Shown: piece after piece, positions 33,311 through 42,293 of the stretch
Layout: each line of letters starts with the position of its first letter
How positions within the stretch are numbered: the stretch's first letter is position 1
Assembly: GCF_000185905.1 (NCBI RefSeq)
Contig: NC_014923.1
Span: forward strand, 1,488,001-1,552,000
Direction: 5' to 3'
DNA length: 64,000 nt
DNA from: Mesorhizobium ciceri biovar biserrulae WSM1271
GTDB lineage: Bacteria > Pseudomonadota > Alphaproteobacteria > Rhizobiales > Rhizobiaceae
The notes under the pieces: model-generated
The model's database searches: none
Told to the model about the DNA's origin: nothing
The model's input: the letters and a program-made list of their open reading frames with translations, nothing else
Position numbers and translations under genes: made by a program

Positions 33311-34705
33311 ATGCCGACCGAAGTCATTCTTCCCAAGGTCGACATGGACATGGCGACCGGACAGATCTCGCGCTGGTTTGCCGAGGAGGGCGCGCACGTC
33401 AAGAAGGGCGATGTGCTGTTCGAGATCGAGACCGACAAGGCGGCGATGGAAATCGATGCGCCGGCCAGCGGCGTCCTGCGCGATGTCACCGGCAAAGAGG
33501 GTGTCGATATTGCGGTCGGCGCTGCCGTGGCGTGGATCTATGCCGACGGTGAGGCCTATGGGGCTGATGCTGCTGCGGCAAAGCAGGACGTCGCGCCAAT
33601 CTCCACACCCGCGGGGGAGATGTCGACGAAGTCGACAGAGGGGGGCGCTGTCGCGCCAACGTCTCATTCTGTCACTCACCCCTCTGCCCTGCCCTCTTTG
33701 CCGCCACTTGGCATCTCCCCCACAAGGGGGGAGATCGGCCAATCGCCATCGGCCGGCCGTGCAACACCGCTTGCCCGGCGCCTGGCCCGTGAGGCCGGCC
33801 TGAACCTCTCGACCGTATCTGGCACCGGTCCGCATGGCCGGGTGGTGAAGGCGGATGTCGACGCGGCGATTGCCGGTGGCGGCGCCCAGGCGGCGCCTGC
33901 CGCCAAGGCTCCGGCTGGCGTGCCGGCTGCTGCTCCTGCCGCGCCGGTAAAGGCGATGTCGGACGATCAGGTCCTGAAACTGTTCGAACAGGGCTCCTAT
34001 GACCTCGTCCCGCATGACAATATGCGCAAGACCATTGCGCGCCGCCTGGTCGAGGCCAAGACCACCATTCCGCATTTCTACCTGACGCTCGACTGCGAGC
34101 TCGATGCGCTGCTGGCGCTGCGCACGCAGATCAATGCGGCAGCCCCGGTGAAGAAGACCGACAAGGGTGATGCTCCGGCCTACAAGCTGTCGGTCAACGA
34201 TATGGTCATCAAGGCGATGGCGATGGCGCTGAAGGCAGTGCCCGATGCCAATGCCTCGTGGACTGAAAGCGCCATGGTCAAGCACAAGCACGCCGATGTC
34301 GGCGTTGCCGTGTCGATCCCCGGCGGGCTGATCACACCGATCATCCGCAAAGCCGACGAAAAGACGCTGTCCACCATCTCCAACGAGATGAAGGATCTGG
34401 CCAGTCGCGCGCGCAGCCGCAAGCTGAAGCCGGAAGAGTATCAGGGTGGCACCACGGCGGTGTCCAATCTCGGCATGTTCGGCATCAAGGATTTTGCCGC
34501 GGTCATCAACCCGCCGCACGCGACCATCCTGGCGGTCGGCGCCGGCGAGGAGCGGGCGGTGGTCAAGAATGGCGAGATCAGAATAGCCACCATGATGTCG
34601 GTGACGCTGTCGACCGACCACCGCGCCGTCGACGGTGCGCTGGGTGCCGAACTGCTGGTCGCCTTCAAGAACCTCCTTGAAAATCCGATGGGCCTGCTGG
34701 TCTGA
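33311..34705 (+). CDS. Dihydrolipoamide acyltransferase E2 with repeat-derived linker
   Basis: 464 residues. Lipoyl domain 1-80 (lipoylated Lys in [14 protein letters not shown], Lys43), peripheral-subunit-binding domain about 150-187 ([13 protein letters not shown]...[11 protein letters not shown]), Ala/Pro linker, catalytic domain about 230-464 with [10 protein letters not shown] (His/Asp of the acyltransferase site). The first linker (about 97-148) is unusual: it is encoded by a palindromic mosaic repeat inserted in frame, giving an atypical Ser/Thr/Pro-rich stretch. The reading frame stays open across it. Ends before a strong terminator. Confidence 0.9.
   Translation: MPTEVILPKVDMDMATGQISRWFAEEGAHVKKGDVLFEIETDKAAMEIDAPASGVLRDVTGKEGVDIAVGAAVAWIYADGEAYGADAAAAKQDVAPISTPAGEMSTKSTEGGAVAPTSHSVTHPSALPSLPPLGISPTRGEIGQSPSAGRATPLARRLAREAGLNLSTVSGTGPHGRVVKADVDAAIAGGGAQAAPAAKAPAGVPAAAPAAPVKAMSDDQVLKLFEQGSYDLVPHDNMRKTIARRLVEAKTTIPHFYLTLDCELDALLALRTQINAAAPVKKTDKGDAPAYKLSVNDMVIKAMAMALKAVPDANASWTESAMVKHKHADVGVAVSIPGGLITPIIRKADEKTLSTISNEMKDLASRARSRKLKPEEYQGGTTAVSNLGMFGIKDFAAVINPPHATILAVGAGEERAVVKNGEIRIATMMSVTLSTDHRAVDGALGAELLVAFKNLLENPMGLLV
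33599..33735. repeat. Palindromic mosaic repeat inside the E2 gene (RIME-like)
   Basis: A string of hairpins: ATCTCC...GGAGAT (33599-33621), TGTCGAC-GAA-GTCGACA (33621-33637), GGCGC-TGTC-GCGCC (33644-33657) and ATCTCCCCC-ACAA-GGGGGGAGAT (33713-33735). The outer two arms are also related to each other in inverted orientation. This is the composition of the rhizobial intergenic mosaic (RIME-like) elements, here lying within coding sequence and translated in frame. Confidence 0.78.
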
Positions 34706-34717
34706 TCCACCAAGCAG

Positions 34718-34745
34718 AAGCCGGCGCCGACTGATGCGCCGGCTT
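34718..34745 (+). terminator. Terminator after the E1/E2 operon
   Basis: Perfect 10-bp stem AAGCCGGCGC / GCGCCGGCTT, 8-nt loop; weak T-run. Confidence 0.6.
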
Positions 34746-34819
34746 GCGACAGAAACGACTTGTCAGGCGCTGACCCTTGACCCATGTTCTATCTGGATTG
34801 CGATCCAGGGAGGCCAAAT

Positions 34820-35188
34820 ATGCCTGCATTCGACCCATCTGACGTCAAAACCCTGTTCGGCAAGGTCATGGGTGCGTCGCCATCCGACATCAAGCTGGTG
34901 GCGCAGCGCCTGCACGACCACGCCTTCGAGCCTCGCATGTCGGCGGAGGAGACCAGGCAGCTCGTCGCCAGCCTCGGCTATGACAGTCTGGACGCGTTCT
35001 GCGCCGACATCGGTCTGCCCACGCATATCGCCGAGCGGTGGAGCCGTTTTGGTGTTTCCGGCGAGATGAAGCAGGTGTTCACACTGTTGGCGGCGCAGCG
35101 CAAGCGGGTGGCCGAGGCGATCGCCGAATTCGAATCCATGACCCATGTCGGCGTCGAGGATTTTTTGCGCGAGCGCGGGCTGATCTAA
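34820..35188 (+). CDS. Conserved-looking protein of unknown function
   Basis: 122 residues, all-helical in character, no membrane segment or motif that I recognise (MPAFDPSDVKTLFGKVMG start; FGVSGEMKQVF mid; FLRERGLI end). The ATG has an AGGGAGG site 7 nt upstream, one of the better ribosome sites in this area. It ends 4 nt inside the convergent SorC regulator gene. It could be a small regulatory or structural protein; no function assigned. Confidence 0.65.
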   Translation: MPAFDPSDVKTLFGKVMGASPSDIKLVAQRLHDHAFEPRMSAEETRQLVASLGYDSLDAFCADIGLPTHIAERWSRFGVSGEMKQVFTLLAAQRKRVAEAIAEFESMTHVGVEDFLRERGLI

Positions 35189-36156
35189 CCGCCCTTGGCA
35201 AGCAGCGCCGTGGCGGTATCGCTGTCAGTGATCAGCACATTGGTGTCGACGGCTTTCAGTGCGGCGAGGATCGCCGCGACCTTGCGCTTGCCGCCCGCGG
35301 CGAGAACCACATTCGGCACCTTGCCGACCACATCGAGATCGATGGCCATGACACGCCCGTTTACCTCGTGGTCCACCAAACGGCCATTGGCATCGACGAA
35401 ATAGCACAGCATGTTGGCGACCGCGCCCTTCGCTTTCAACGGAGCGATCAGCGATGACGGAACGATGCCATGCCGGAAGATGGTGGCGTCCGGCGACATG
35501 TCGCCGACGGTGAGCAGCGCGATGTCGGCGGCGGCCGCGCGTTGGCGTACATCCTGCAGGGTCGGCTGTGCCCAGAGGAGATCGCGCAGCGAGGGATTGT
35601 CGACCGTGACCGGCGCGGTGATCTGGTAGCTGTCGACCTCGAAGACATCGGCTACCTTGGCGGCAACGATGGACGGATTGATCCATTGCGAGTGCGGCAG
35701 GCTGCCGACGAGCGCCACCACACAGGCACGCTTCAACTGCCGGCGGGCAAGGAAGCCGAGGCTGGCATGCAGGGTCGCGCCGCCACCGATGGCGAGCGTC
35801 ATGCCGTCCTGCATCTGCTCGCCGAGATAGGCCGCGACGGCATGGCCGATGGCTTTCTCCAGATGGTCATGCGCCGAAGGCGTCGGGATGACGACGGCGG
35901 CATTCAGACCCCAGCGCTTTTCCAGTCCCCGCTCGAGCGCCACCTGCCCGGCGGTCGGCGCGTTGATCATGGTGACGACAATGCCCTCGGCGGTGCAGGA
36001 GGCCAGCGTACGCATGACCTTCACCCTGGAGACATCGAGCTTTTCGGCAATCTGTTCCTGGGTGAAACCTTCGACATAGTAGAGCCATGCCGTCTTGACG
36101 GTAAGGTCCGACGAGACCATCGGCAGGCGAGCCTGTCTGGGTTTTTCTGTGGTCAT
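35185..36156 (-). CDS. SorC/DeoR-type sugar-binding transcriptional regulator
   Basis: 323 residues. N-terminal HTH (EGFTQEQIAEKLDVSRVKVMR, about 25-47) and the C-terminal SorC effector domain (TLAIGGGATLHASLG; NVVLAAGGKRKVAAILAALK near the end), which normally binds a phosphorylated sugar. Start set at ATG of MTTEKPRQ, 15 codons inside the longest reading. Divergent from an ABC importer-hydrolase-phosphatase operon, with a strong inverted repeat between, so it probably controls that operon in response to a phosphorylated intermediate. Confidence 0.87.
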   Translation of the reverse strand: MTTEKPRQARLPMVSSDLTVKTAWLYYVEGFTQEQIAEKLDVSRVKVMRTLASCTAEGIVVTMINAPTAGQVALERGLEKRWGLNAAVVIPTPSAHDHLEKAIGHAVAAYLGEQMQDGMTLAIGGGATLHASLGFLARRQLKRACVVALVGSLPHSQWINPSIVAAKVADVFEVDSYQITAPVTVDNPSLRDLLWAQPTLQDVRQRAAAADIALLTVGDMSPDATIFRHGIVPSSLIAPLKAKGAVANMLCYFVDANGRLVDHEVNGRVMAIDLDVVGKVPNVVLAAGGKRKVAAILAALKAVDTNVLITDSDTATALLAKGG

Positions 36157-36263
36157 CGGTTCCTGTCCCTCATGAGCCGTGGCCTGACCGGTGCTCATCA
36201 AGGAAATACCGGCCGGATGTCAACTGATGCCGGATCTGCGGCGTGTCGATTGTCGCACATTTC

Positions 36264-36297
36264 TGTTCATTTGTAATTGACATCGTACATATGAACA
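36264..36297. promoter_or_regulatory. Operator-like inverted repeat for the SorC regulator
   Basis: TGTTCATTTGTA, 10-nt spacer, TACATATGAACA: 11 of 12 positions pair. Lies in the divergent region, 118 nt upstream of the solute-binding protein start. Confidence 0.65.
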
Positions 36298-36414
36298 TAT
36301 TTTGTGGGTTTCCCGCGCTGTGTCATCCACCAGTCATATGCGCCGTGCAGGGAGGAAGAGACGGGGAGCCGGCCAGAGCCGGACCGGTCATGCACAGAAA
36401 GACAGGAGGTCTCA

Positions 36415-37401
36415 TTGAAGACGCACTTCATCAAGCTGCTGGCCAGCCAGCTGGCGCTCGCAGCAACTTTGTTTGCCGGCGTGGCAAACGCCGAAACACT
36501 GACGCTCTACACGTCCCAGCCGGAAGCCGACGCGGCCAAGACCGTGGATGCCTTCAAGAAGGCGCAGCCGGGTATCGATGTGAATATCTATCGCTCCGGA
36601 ACGAGCGACATCCTGACCAAGATGGCGGCCGAGTTTGCCGCCGGCAGCCCGCAGCCCGACGTGCTTCTGATCGCCGATGCGGTCTCGATGGAGCTGTTGA
36701 AGAAGGACGACCGGCTACTGCCCTATCCCGAGGCAAAGCTCGATGGCATCGAAGCGGATGCCTATGACGCCGACAAGACCTATTTCGGCAGCAAGCTGAT
36801 CACCACCGGCATCGTTTACAACACCGCTGCGACCGAGAAGCCGCAGCATTGGGCCGATCTTGCCAAGCCCGCCTATGCCGATGGCCTGGTCATGCCGAGC
36901 CCGCTCTATTCGGGTGCCGCCGCCTACCTGCTTTCGGGCTTCGTCGGCGACGCCAATTATGGCTGGGATTTCTTCCAGAAGCTGAAGACCAACAACACCG
37001 TCAGCGTGCGCGGCAATGGTGCGGTGCTGAAGTCGGTGGCATCGGGCGAAAAGCCCTATGGCATCCTGGTCGACTTCATGGCGATGAACGCCAAGAAGAA
37101 GGGTTCCCCGGTCGAGTTCGTGTTCCCCTCGGAAGGTGTGCCGGCAGTGACCGAACCGGTCGCCATCATGAAGACTGCCAGGAATGTCGACGGCGCCAAG
37201 AAGTTCGTCGACTTCATTCTTTCCGATGACGGCCAGAAGCTTGCGCTTTCGATGGGCTATCTGCCGGCGCGCGCCTCGGTCGGCCGCCCCGAATGGCTGC
37301 CGGAAGGCGTCCAGGTCAAGGTGATGCCGTTCGACACCAAGGCAATCGTCGCCAAAACCGACGCCGACAAGGCGAAGTTCTCGGAACTGTTCGGCGGCTG
37401 A
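36415..37401 (+). CDS. ABC solute-binding protein, Fe3+/aminoethylphosphonate type
   Basis: 328 residues from a TTG start with AGGAGGT 5 nt upstream, giving a normal signal peptide (about 1-26, VANAE). Mature protein is a family-1/6-like binding protein: LTLYTSQPEADAAKTVDAFKK, then VYNTAATEKPQHWADLAKP and MPSPLYSGAAAYLL. This clade includes binders of ferric ions, thiamine and phosphonate or phosphate esters. The importer is coupled to a hydrolase and a phosphatase, which argues for an organic phosphate-type ligand rather than iron. Inference only. Confidence 0.83.
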   Translation: MKTHFIKLLASQLALAATLFAGVANAETLTLYTSQPEADAAKTVDAFKKAQPGIDVNIYRSGTSDILTKMAAEFAAGSPQPDVLLIADAVSMELLKKDDRLLPYPEAKLDGIEADAYDADKTYFGSKLITTGIVYNTAATEKPQHWADLAKPAYADGLVMPSPLYSGAAAYLLSGFVGDANYGWDFFQKLKTNNTVSVRGNGAVLKSVASGEKPYGILVDFMAMNAKKKGSPVEFVFPSEGVPAVTEPVAIMKTARNVDGAKKFVDFILSDDGQKLALSMGYLPARASVGRPEWLPEGVQVKVMPFDTKAIVAKTDADKAKFSELFGG

Positions 37402-37493
37402 GCCGGCAATCCAGTCAGGGGTGCCGTCCCAGCGGTATCCCTGACGGGCAAAACCCCGATCGCCTCGGCTGATCGACCCCAGGAAACGCAATC

Positions 37494-39197
37494 ATGTCAA
37501 CACGGATCAGGGAAAGCCGGGGCCAGGAAATGGTCCTGACGGCGGCGGTAGCCATCGTCATCGCCCTGCTTTCCCTGCTGCCGATGCTGCGCCTGATCAA
37601 GGAGATCGTGGCGCCCGGCGGCACGCTGTCGACCGTCGCGATAAAGGCGGGGCTCGCCAGTCCGGCGACCTGGATCGCCACCTGGCACACACTGGTCGTC
37701 GGTATCGGCGGCACCCTGCTTGCGGTGCTGTCTGGAACGCTGGTGGCCGTCCTCGTCACTCTGACCGATATCCGCGCTCGCAGCGCCATGGTGCTCTGTT
37801 ACGTCATGCCCTTGATGATCGCGCCGCAGGTGACGGCGCTGGCCTGGCTGCAATTGTTCGGCCCGGCAAGCCCGTTCCTCAAGCTGTTCGGGGCGGCACC
37901 GCCGCTCGGTACCAGGAACCCGCTCTATTCGACATCGGGCATCATCCTGCTGCTCGGCGTGCAGTATGGCCCGCTGGTTTTCCTGTTGGTGCGCGCCGGG
38001 CTGCGCAAGCTGCCGCGCGAGCTGGTCGAAGCCGCGCGGGCGGGCGGTGCCGGCTGGTTCACCGTGCTGGTCACCATCGTGCTGCCCTTGATGACGCCGT
38101 CGATCATGGCGGCCGCTGCTCTTGCCTTCGTCTCATGCGTCGGCAATTTCGGCATTCCGGCCTTTCTCGGCATTCCCGCCAACTATCTCGTGCTGCCGAC
38201 GCTGATCTATCAGAAGCTGGCCGGCGGCGGCCCCGCCGTGCTCGGCGAAACCGCATTCCTATCGGTGCTGATCGGCATTATCGCCATGGCGGGCATCCTT
38301 ACCCAGGAGATCATGAGCCGCCGCCGCGACTATCGCATCAGCTCCACGTCGCTTCCGGCCGAGCCCTATGAGCTCGGCCGCTGGCGGCCCGCCGTGCACG
38401 CCGGCATGTGGCTGCTGATCATCGTGGTGCTGGTCCTGCCGCTGTTCGGGCTGGTTCTGACATCGCTGGTGCCGGGCTACGGCATTGCGCTCACCGCCAA
38501 GACGGCGACGCTCGACAATTATCGCTTCGTGCTGTTCGAGCATGATGCCGCCAGTAGGGCTTTCTTCAACAGCTTCTGGCTGTCGATCGCGGCGGCCTTC
38601 TTCGCGGTTCTGGTCGCCGTGCCGATCGGCTATCTGATCGCCTGGGGCAAGCAGCGCTGGGTGCGGCTGCTCAATCTGTCGGTCGAACTGCCCTATGCCT
38701 TGCCCGGCGTGGTGCTGGCGATCGCCTCGCTGCTCATGTTCCTGCGGCCGATCCCGCTGACCGGCATCCAGCTCTACAACACCGTCTGGATCATCCTCTA
38801 CGCCTATCTCGCCCGCTTCCTGGTGCTGGCATTGCGGCCGACCATCAGCGGCTATCACCAGATCGACCGGGCGCTGGAGGAGGCGGCGCAAGTGGCCGGC
38901 GCCGGGCTGTTCACGCGCATGCGCACGATCATCTTTCCGCTGGTGGCACCGGCGGCGATCGCCGGCGGGCTACTGATCTTCATGACGGCGCTCAGCGAAC
39001 TCACCGTCTCGGCGCTGCTGTGGTCGTCCGGGTCGGAGACGATCGGTGTCGTGATGTTTTCCTTCGAGCAGGGCGGCGATTCCAACTATGCGGCGGCGAT
39101 GTCCGTCATCACTGTGGCGGTCACTTTCCTGTTGATGCTGGTGACCAATCTGCTTGCCCCCTACCTTCCGACCGGAGTGCTGCCATGGCGCGATTGA
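37494..39197 (+). CDS. ABC permease, fused two-domain (FbpB/ThiP-like)
   Basis: 567 residues containing two MetI-like permease halves (about 60-260 and 345-550), roughly 12 membrane helices. EAA-type loops occur as ELVEAARAGGAGWFTVLVTIVLPLM and ALEEAAQVAGAGLFTRMRTIIFPLV, one per half, the latter contacting the ATPase. This fused arrangement is typical of the ferric/phosphonate-type importers. Overlaps the ATPase gene by 13 nt. Confidence 0.88.
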   Translation: MSTRIRESRGQEMVLTAAVAIVIALLSLLPMLRLIKEIVAPGGTLSTVAIKAGLASPATWIATWHTLVVGIGGTLLAVLSGTLVAVLVTLTDIRARSAMVLCYVMPLMIAPQVTALAWLQLFGPASPFLKLFGAAPPLGTRNPLYSTSGIILLLGVQYGPLVFLLVRAGLRKLPRELVEAARAGGAGWFTVLVTIVLPLMTPSIMAAAALAFVSCVGNFGIPAFLGIPANYLVLPTLIYQKLAGGGPAVLGETAFLSVLIGIIAMAGILTQEIMSRRRDYRISSTSLPAEPYELGRWRPAVHAGMWLLIIVVLVLPLFGLVLTSLVPGYGIALTAKTATLDNYRFVLFEHDAASRAFFNSFWLSIAAAFFAVLVAVPIGYLIAWGKQRWVRLLNLSVELPYALPGVVLAIASLLMFLRPIPLTGIQLYNTVWIILYAYLARFLVLALRPTISGYHQIDRALEEAAQVAGAGLFTRMRTIIFPLVAPAAIAGGLLIFMTALSELTVSALLWSSGSETIGVVMFSFEQGGDSNYAAAMSVITVAVTFLLMLVTNLLAPYLPTGVLPWRD

Positions 39198-40264
39198 GCC
39201 TGGACAATGTGACCAAGAGCTTCGCCAATTTCGATGCCGTCAAGGACGTATCGATCGATGTCGGCGACGGCGAGTTCCTGGCAGTGCTCGGGCCGTCCGG
39301 CTGCGGCAAGACCACGCTGCTGCGGCTCGTTGCCGGATTCGAGAAGGTGACGTCAGGCGAGATCCGTATCGGCAGCGAGGTCGTGTCGGGCAAGGGCGGC
39401 AGCGTCGCGCCGGAAAAGCGGCGCGTCGGCATCGTCTTCCAGAACTACGCGCTGTGGCCGCACATGACGGTCGCCGAAAACATCGGCTATTCGCTGAAGG
39501 TGGCGAAGCTCGACAAGGCCGTCGCCCGCCGGAAGGTTGAAGACGCACTCGCCCTCGTCAATCTGCAAGGGCTGGGCGAGCGTCGGCCGGCCAATCTGTC
39601 CGGCGGCCAACGCCAGCGCGTGGCATTGGCGCGCTGCCTTGTCGCCGCGCCCTCGTTGGTTCTGTTCGACGAGCCGCTGGCCAATCTCGACGTGCATCTG
39701 AGGGCTTCGATGGAGGACGAGTTCGCGTCCTTCCACAAGCGCACGGGCACGACGATCGTCTACATCACCCATGACCAGGCCGAGGCGATGGCGCTGGCCG
39801 ATCGGATCGCGGTGATGGATGGCGGGCGTCTTGCCCAGCTGGCGACGCCACGCGAACTCTATCATGAGCCGGCAAATGAAATGGTGGCTTCCTTCATTTC
39901 GCAGGGCATTTTGCTGCCTGCGGATGTGTTGAGCGCGGAAGAAAGAGGGCACTGCAAGGTCCGCGTTCTCGGCGCGGAACTGATTGTCCGCTGCCGGCCA
40001 GGCGAGCGGCCGCGAACCGGGGCAAAGGTCTGCTGCCGGTCGGCCGATCTCGACGTGTCGCCGGACGGTCCCGGCTTCGATGGTCTGGTCAAGCGGGTGA
40101 TCTACCAGGGTGGCTCGGCGCGCATCGAATTCACGCCTTCGACCAATCCCGACCTCACCTTGCATTTCGAACAGCCCGATCCAGTCGCGCTGGAGAGCGG
40201 AGCCCAGGCACGCCTGCGGATACGCTCCGGCTGGCTGATCCCGGCGGCGGGGGCGGCATCGTGA
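39185..40264 (+). CDS. ABC transporter ATPase with TOBE domain
   Basis: 359 residues. Walker A GPSGCGKTT (36-44), Q-loop VFQNYALWPHMT, signature LSGGQRQRVALAR (about 137), Walker B LVLFDEPLANLD and the H-loop ITHDQAEAMALAD; C-terminal TOBE-like region (about 280-359), as in FbpC/PotA-type ATPases. Energises the adjacent permease. Its stop overlaps the hydrolase start (TGATG). Confidence 0.9.
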   Translation: MARLSLDNVTKSFANFDAVKDVSIDVGDGEFLAVLGPSGCGKTTLLRLVAGFEKVTSGEIRIGSEVVSGKGGSVAPEKRRVGIVFQNYALWPHMTVAENIGYSLKVAKLDKAVARRKVEDALALVNLQGLGERRPANLSGGQRQRVALARCLVAAPSLVLFDEPLANLDVHLRASMEDEFASFHKRTGTTIVYITHDQAEAMALADRIAVMDGGRLAQLATPRELYHEPANEMVASFISQGILLPADVLSAEERGHCKVRVLGAELIVRCRPGERPRTGAKVCCRSADLDVSPDGPGFDGLVKRVIYQGGSARIEFTPSTNPDLTLHFEQPDPVALESGAQARLRIRSGWLIPAAGAAS

Positions 40265-41430
40265 TGATGCTCGACCTGCTCGGTGGTTTTGGCGAAAAGG
40301 GCCGCACCAGCCTTGCTGTCAGCAGCGGCAAGGATCGCATCCTGCTCGACGTCGGCATCAAGGTCGGCGCCTCGGGGGCGGACTACTATCCGGCGCTGAA
40401 CGGCTCGGTCGCCGACATCGATGCGCTGTTCGTCTCGCATGCGCATGAGGATCATGTCGGCGCGCTGAGCTGGCTGCTGTCGCGCGGCTATGCCGGCCCG
40501 ATCTTCATGACGGCCGAGACCCGCGACGAGGCGCCTGCCACGCTCGCGGGCTATGCTGAGCCCGAGGATTTCAGGCGGTTTCCTTTTCCCGAAGATCGCA
40601 TCGAATTGTTCGAACCCGGCGACACGTTGAACAGCGGCAATCTTACGATCCGGACGGGACGCTCCGGACATGTCGTGGGCGGCGTCTGGTTTGCCGTCGA
40701 CGATGGCGAGAGCCGCGTCGCCTATTCCGCCGATGTGGTGCCGGACAGCAATGTCTTCGTCATGGACACGATCCCGCACTGCGACCTGCTTGTCCTCGAT
40801 GCTTCCTATGGCGCCGATCCGGTGCCGGGGGCGGCGCGTGCGCGCGAAATCTCGCAATGGGTTGCGAGGCATTCGGGCGGGTGTCTTTTGCCGACGCCGC
40901 TCTCGGGTCGGTCGCTGGAGCTGATCGCGGCCTTGCCAGGGCCGTTCGCCATCCATGCCGGCATGCGCTCGTCCCTGGAAGCGCAGATCGGCGCCACGGC
41001 AGCCCTGTTGCCGGGCGTTTCAACGTTGCTGCGCCGCCGCCTGCAAGACGCAGCCGACTGGACCGATGCCGATCCCCTGCCGTCCATGCCGCTGCTGGCG
41101 GATGACGGCATGGGTGAAGCCGGCCCATCGTCGCGCCTCTTGCCGCGTGCCGACCATTCCGGTTTTCCGGTGCTGCTTACCGGGCATCTGCCGTCAGGTT
41201 CGCCGGGCGATCTGTTGCACAAGGCCGGTCGGGCGGACTGGGTACGCATGCCGACCCATCCGACGCTGTCGGGCAATGTCGATATCTGGGAGAAGGCCGG
41301 CCGTCCCGCGGCACTCGGCCATTCCTGCACGCCGGACCTTCTCGGCGACCTGCAAACCCACATCCCCTCGCTGCGCACGCAGTGCCGCACCGGCCAGCGC
41401 ATAGTGGTGTCGGAGGCAAGAAAACGATGA
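40264..41430 (+). CDS. Metallo-beta-lactamase-fold hydrolase (beta-CASP-like)
   Basis: 388 residues. Zinc motif SHAHEDHVGAL (His59, His61, Asp63, His64), a further His in TGRSGHVVGG and Asp in AYSADVV; the long segment after it resembles the beta-CASP insertion of RNase J/CPSF-like nucleases, though the RNase J C-terminal domain is missing. Translationally coupled to the ATPase before (TGATG) and SurE after (ATGA). Could cleave a phosphodiester bond in the imported compound and pass a phosphomonoester to SurE. A pathway role is inferred from coupling; nuclease activity is an alternative. Confidence 0.78.
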   Translation: MMLDLLGGFGEKGRTSLAVSSGKDRILLDVGIKVGASGADYYPALNGSVADIDALFVSHAHEDHVGALSWLLSRGYAGPIFMTAETRDEAPATLAGYAEPEDFRRFPFPEDRIELFEPGDTLNSGNLTIRTGRSGHVVGGVWFAVDDGESRVAYSADVVPDSNVFVMDTIPHCDLLVLDASYGADPVPGAARAREISQWVARHSGGCLLPTPLSGRSLELIAALPGPFAIHAGMRSSLEAQIGATAALLPGVSTLLRRRLQDAADWTDADPLPSMPLLADDGMGEAGPSSRLLPRADHSGFPVLLTGHLPSGSPGDLLHKAGRADWVRMPTHPTLSGNVDIWEKAGRPAALGHSCTPDLLGDLQTHIPSLRTQCRTGQRIVVSEARKR

Positions 41431-42185
41431 GAATTCTGATCTGCAACGATGACGGCATCGAAGCGTCGGGGCTTGCCCGTCTGGTCGCGGCCGCCAGCGC
41501 GTTGAGCGGCGATGTCTGGGTGGTCGCGCCCGACGGCAAGCGCACCGCCGCCGGCTCGTCATTGACGATTGCCAGGCCGTTGACCATGCGGCGCCTCAAA
41601 CCGAACTGGTACGCCTGTTCCGGCACCCCGGCCGATTGCGTGGTAAGCGCCATGACCTGGTTGTTCGCCGATACGAAGAAGCCAGATCTGGTGCTGTCGG
41701 GTGTCAACGATGGCCGCAACGTTGCCGAGGACCTTGCCTATTCCGGCACGCTCGGCATCGCGCGGGAGGCGACTTTCTGGGGCGTTCCGGCCATTGGCTT
41801 CTCACGCGTGAAAAATCCTGATTTCACCGATGGCGACGACCAATGGCTTGGCGCGCTGATCGTGTCCCTGTGGCAATCGCGCGCCGACTGGGCCGCTGAG
41901 GGTCATTGGCTGAGCATCAACCTGCCGACCTCGCTGCCGGCCGAAATCCGCCAGCCGCGCATCGGTCGCGACAAGATCGCCCGCAAGGCCGAGATCGTGG
42001 AGAGCGACGGCGACCGCACGGTCATCACCGTGCCGCGCGGGCGGGCTCACGACAGCCAGCCGGGCGACGAGAACGACGCGATCGATGCCGGCTTCATCAG
42101 CATCAACCGGCTGAACTGGCTTGGCGAGACGCGGCTGGACGAACGGTTTCTGGACGGGATCCCGCGCCAGCGGCAAACTGGCTGA
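41427..42185 (+). CDS. surE: SurE 5'/3'-nucleotidase (phosphatase)
   Basis: 252 residues, SurE fold: metal site ICNDDGIEASGL (Asp8, Asp9), Ser in APDGKRTAAGSSLT, Asn in LVLSGVNDGRNVAEDLAYSGT. SurE hydrolyses nucleoside monophosphates and other phosphomonoesters. In most bacteria surE sits with pcm/nlpD or serS; here it is instead the last gene of an ABC import operon, with an ATGA overlap, and looks like a dedicated paralog. Confidence 0.88.
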   Translation: MRILICNDDGIEASGLARLVAAASALSGDVWVVAPDGKRTAAGSSLTIARPLTMRRLKPNWYACSGTPADCVVSAMTWLFADTKKPDLVLSGVNDGRNVAEDLAYSGTLGIAREATFWGVPAIGFSRVKNPDFTDGDDQWLGALIVSLWQSRADWAAEGHWLSINLPTSLPAEIRQPRIGRDKIARKAEIVESDGDRTVITVPRGRAHDSQPGDENDAIDAGFISINRLNWLGETRLDERFLDGIPRQRQTG

Positions 42186-42293
42186 CCTGAGGTCTGCGCG
42201 TCGTCATCCGATCACCAACCTGTCAGCGGTTAAATCAAGCCAATCCACTACCTCTGCTTGAAGCCGCCGCTATTTCATTCCACATCGGTGCGG

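Noticed and set aside
36415..40264. Calling the importer an iron(III) transporter outright
   Set aside because: The family fits, but the coupled MBL hydrolase, SurE and SorC regulator make iron unlikely; left as a family-level call.
40264..41430. RNase J
   Set aside because: The HxHxDH motif and beta-CASP-like insert are present, but the protein is about 150 residues shorter, lacks the C-terminal domain and is in a transport operon.
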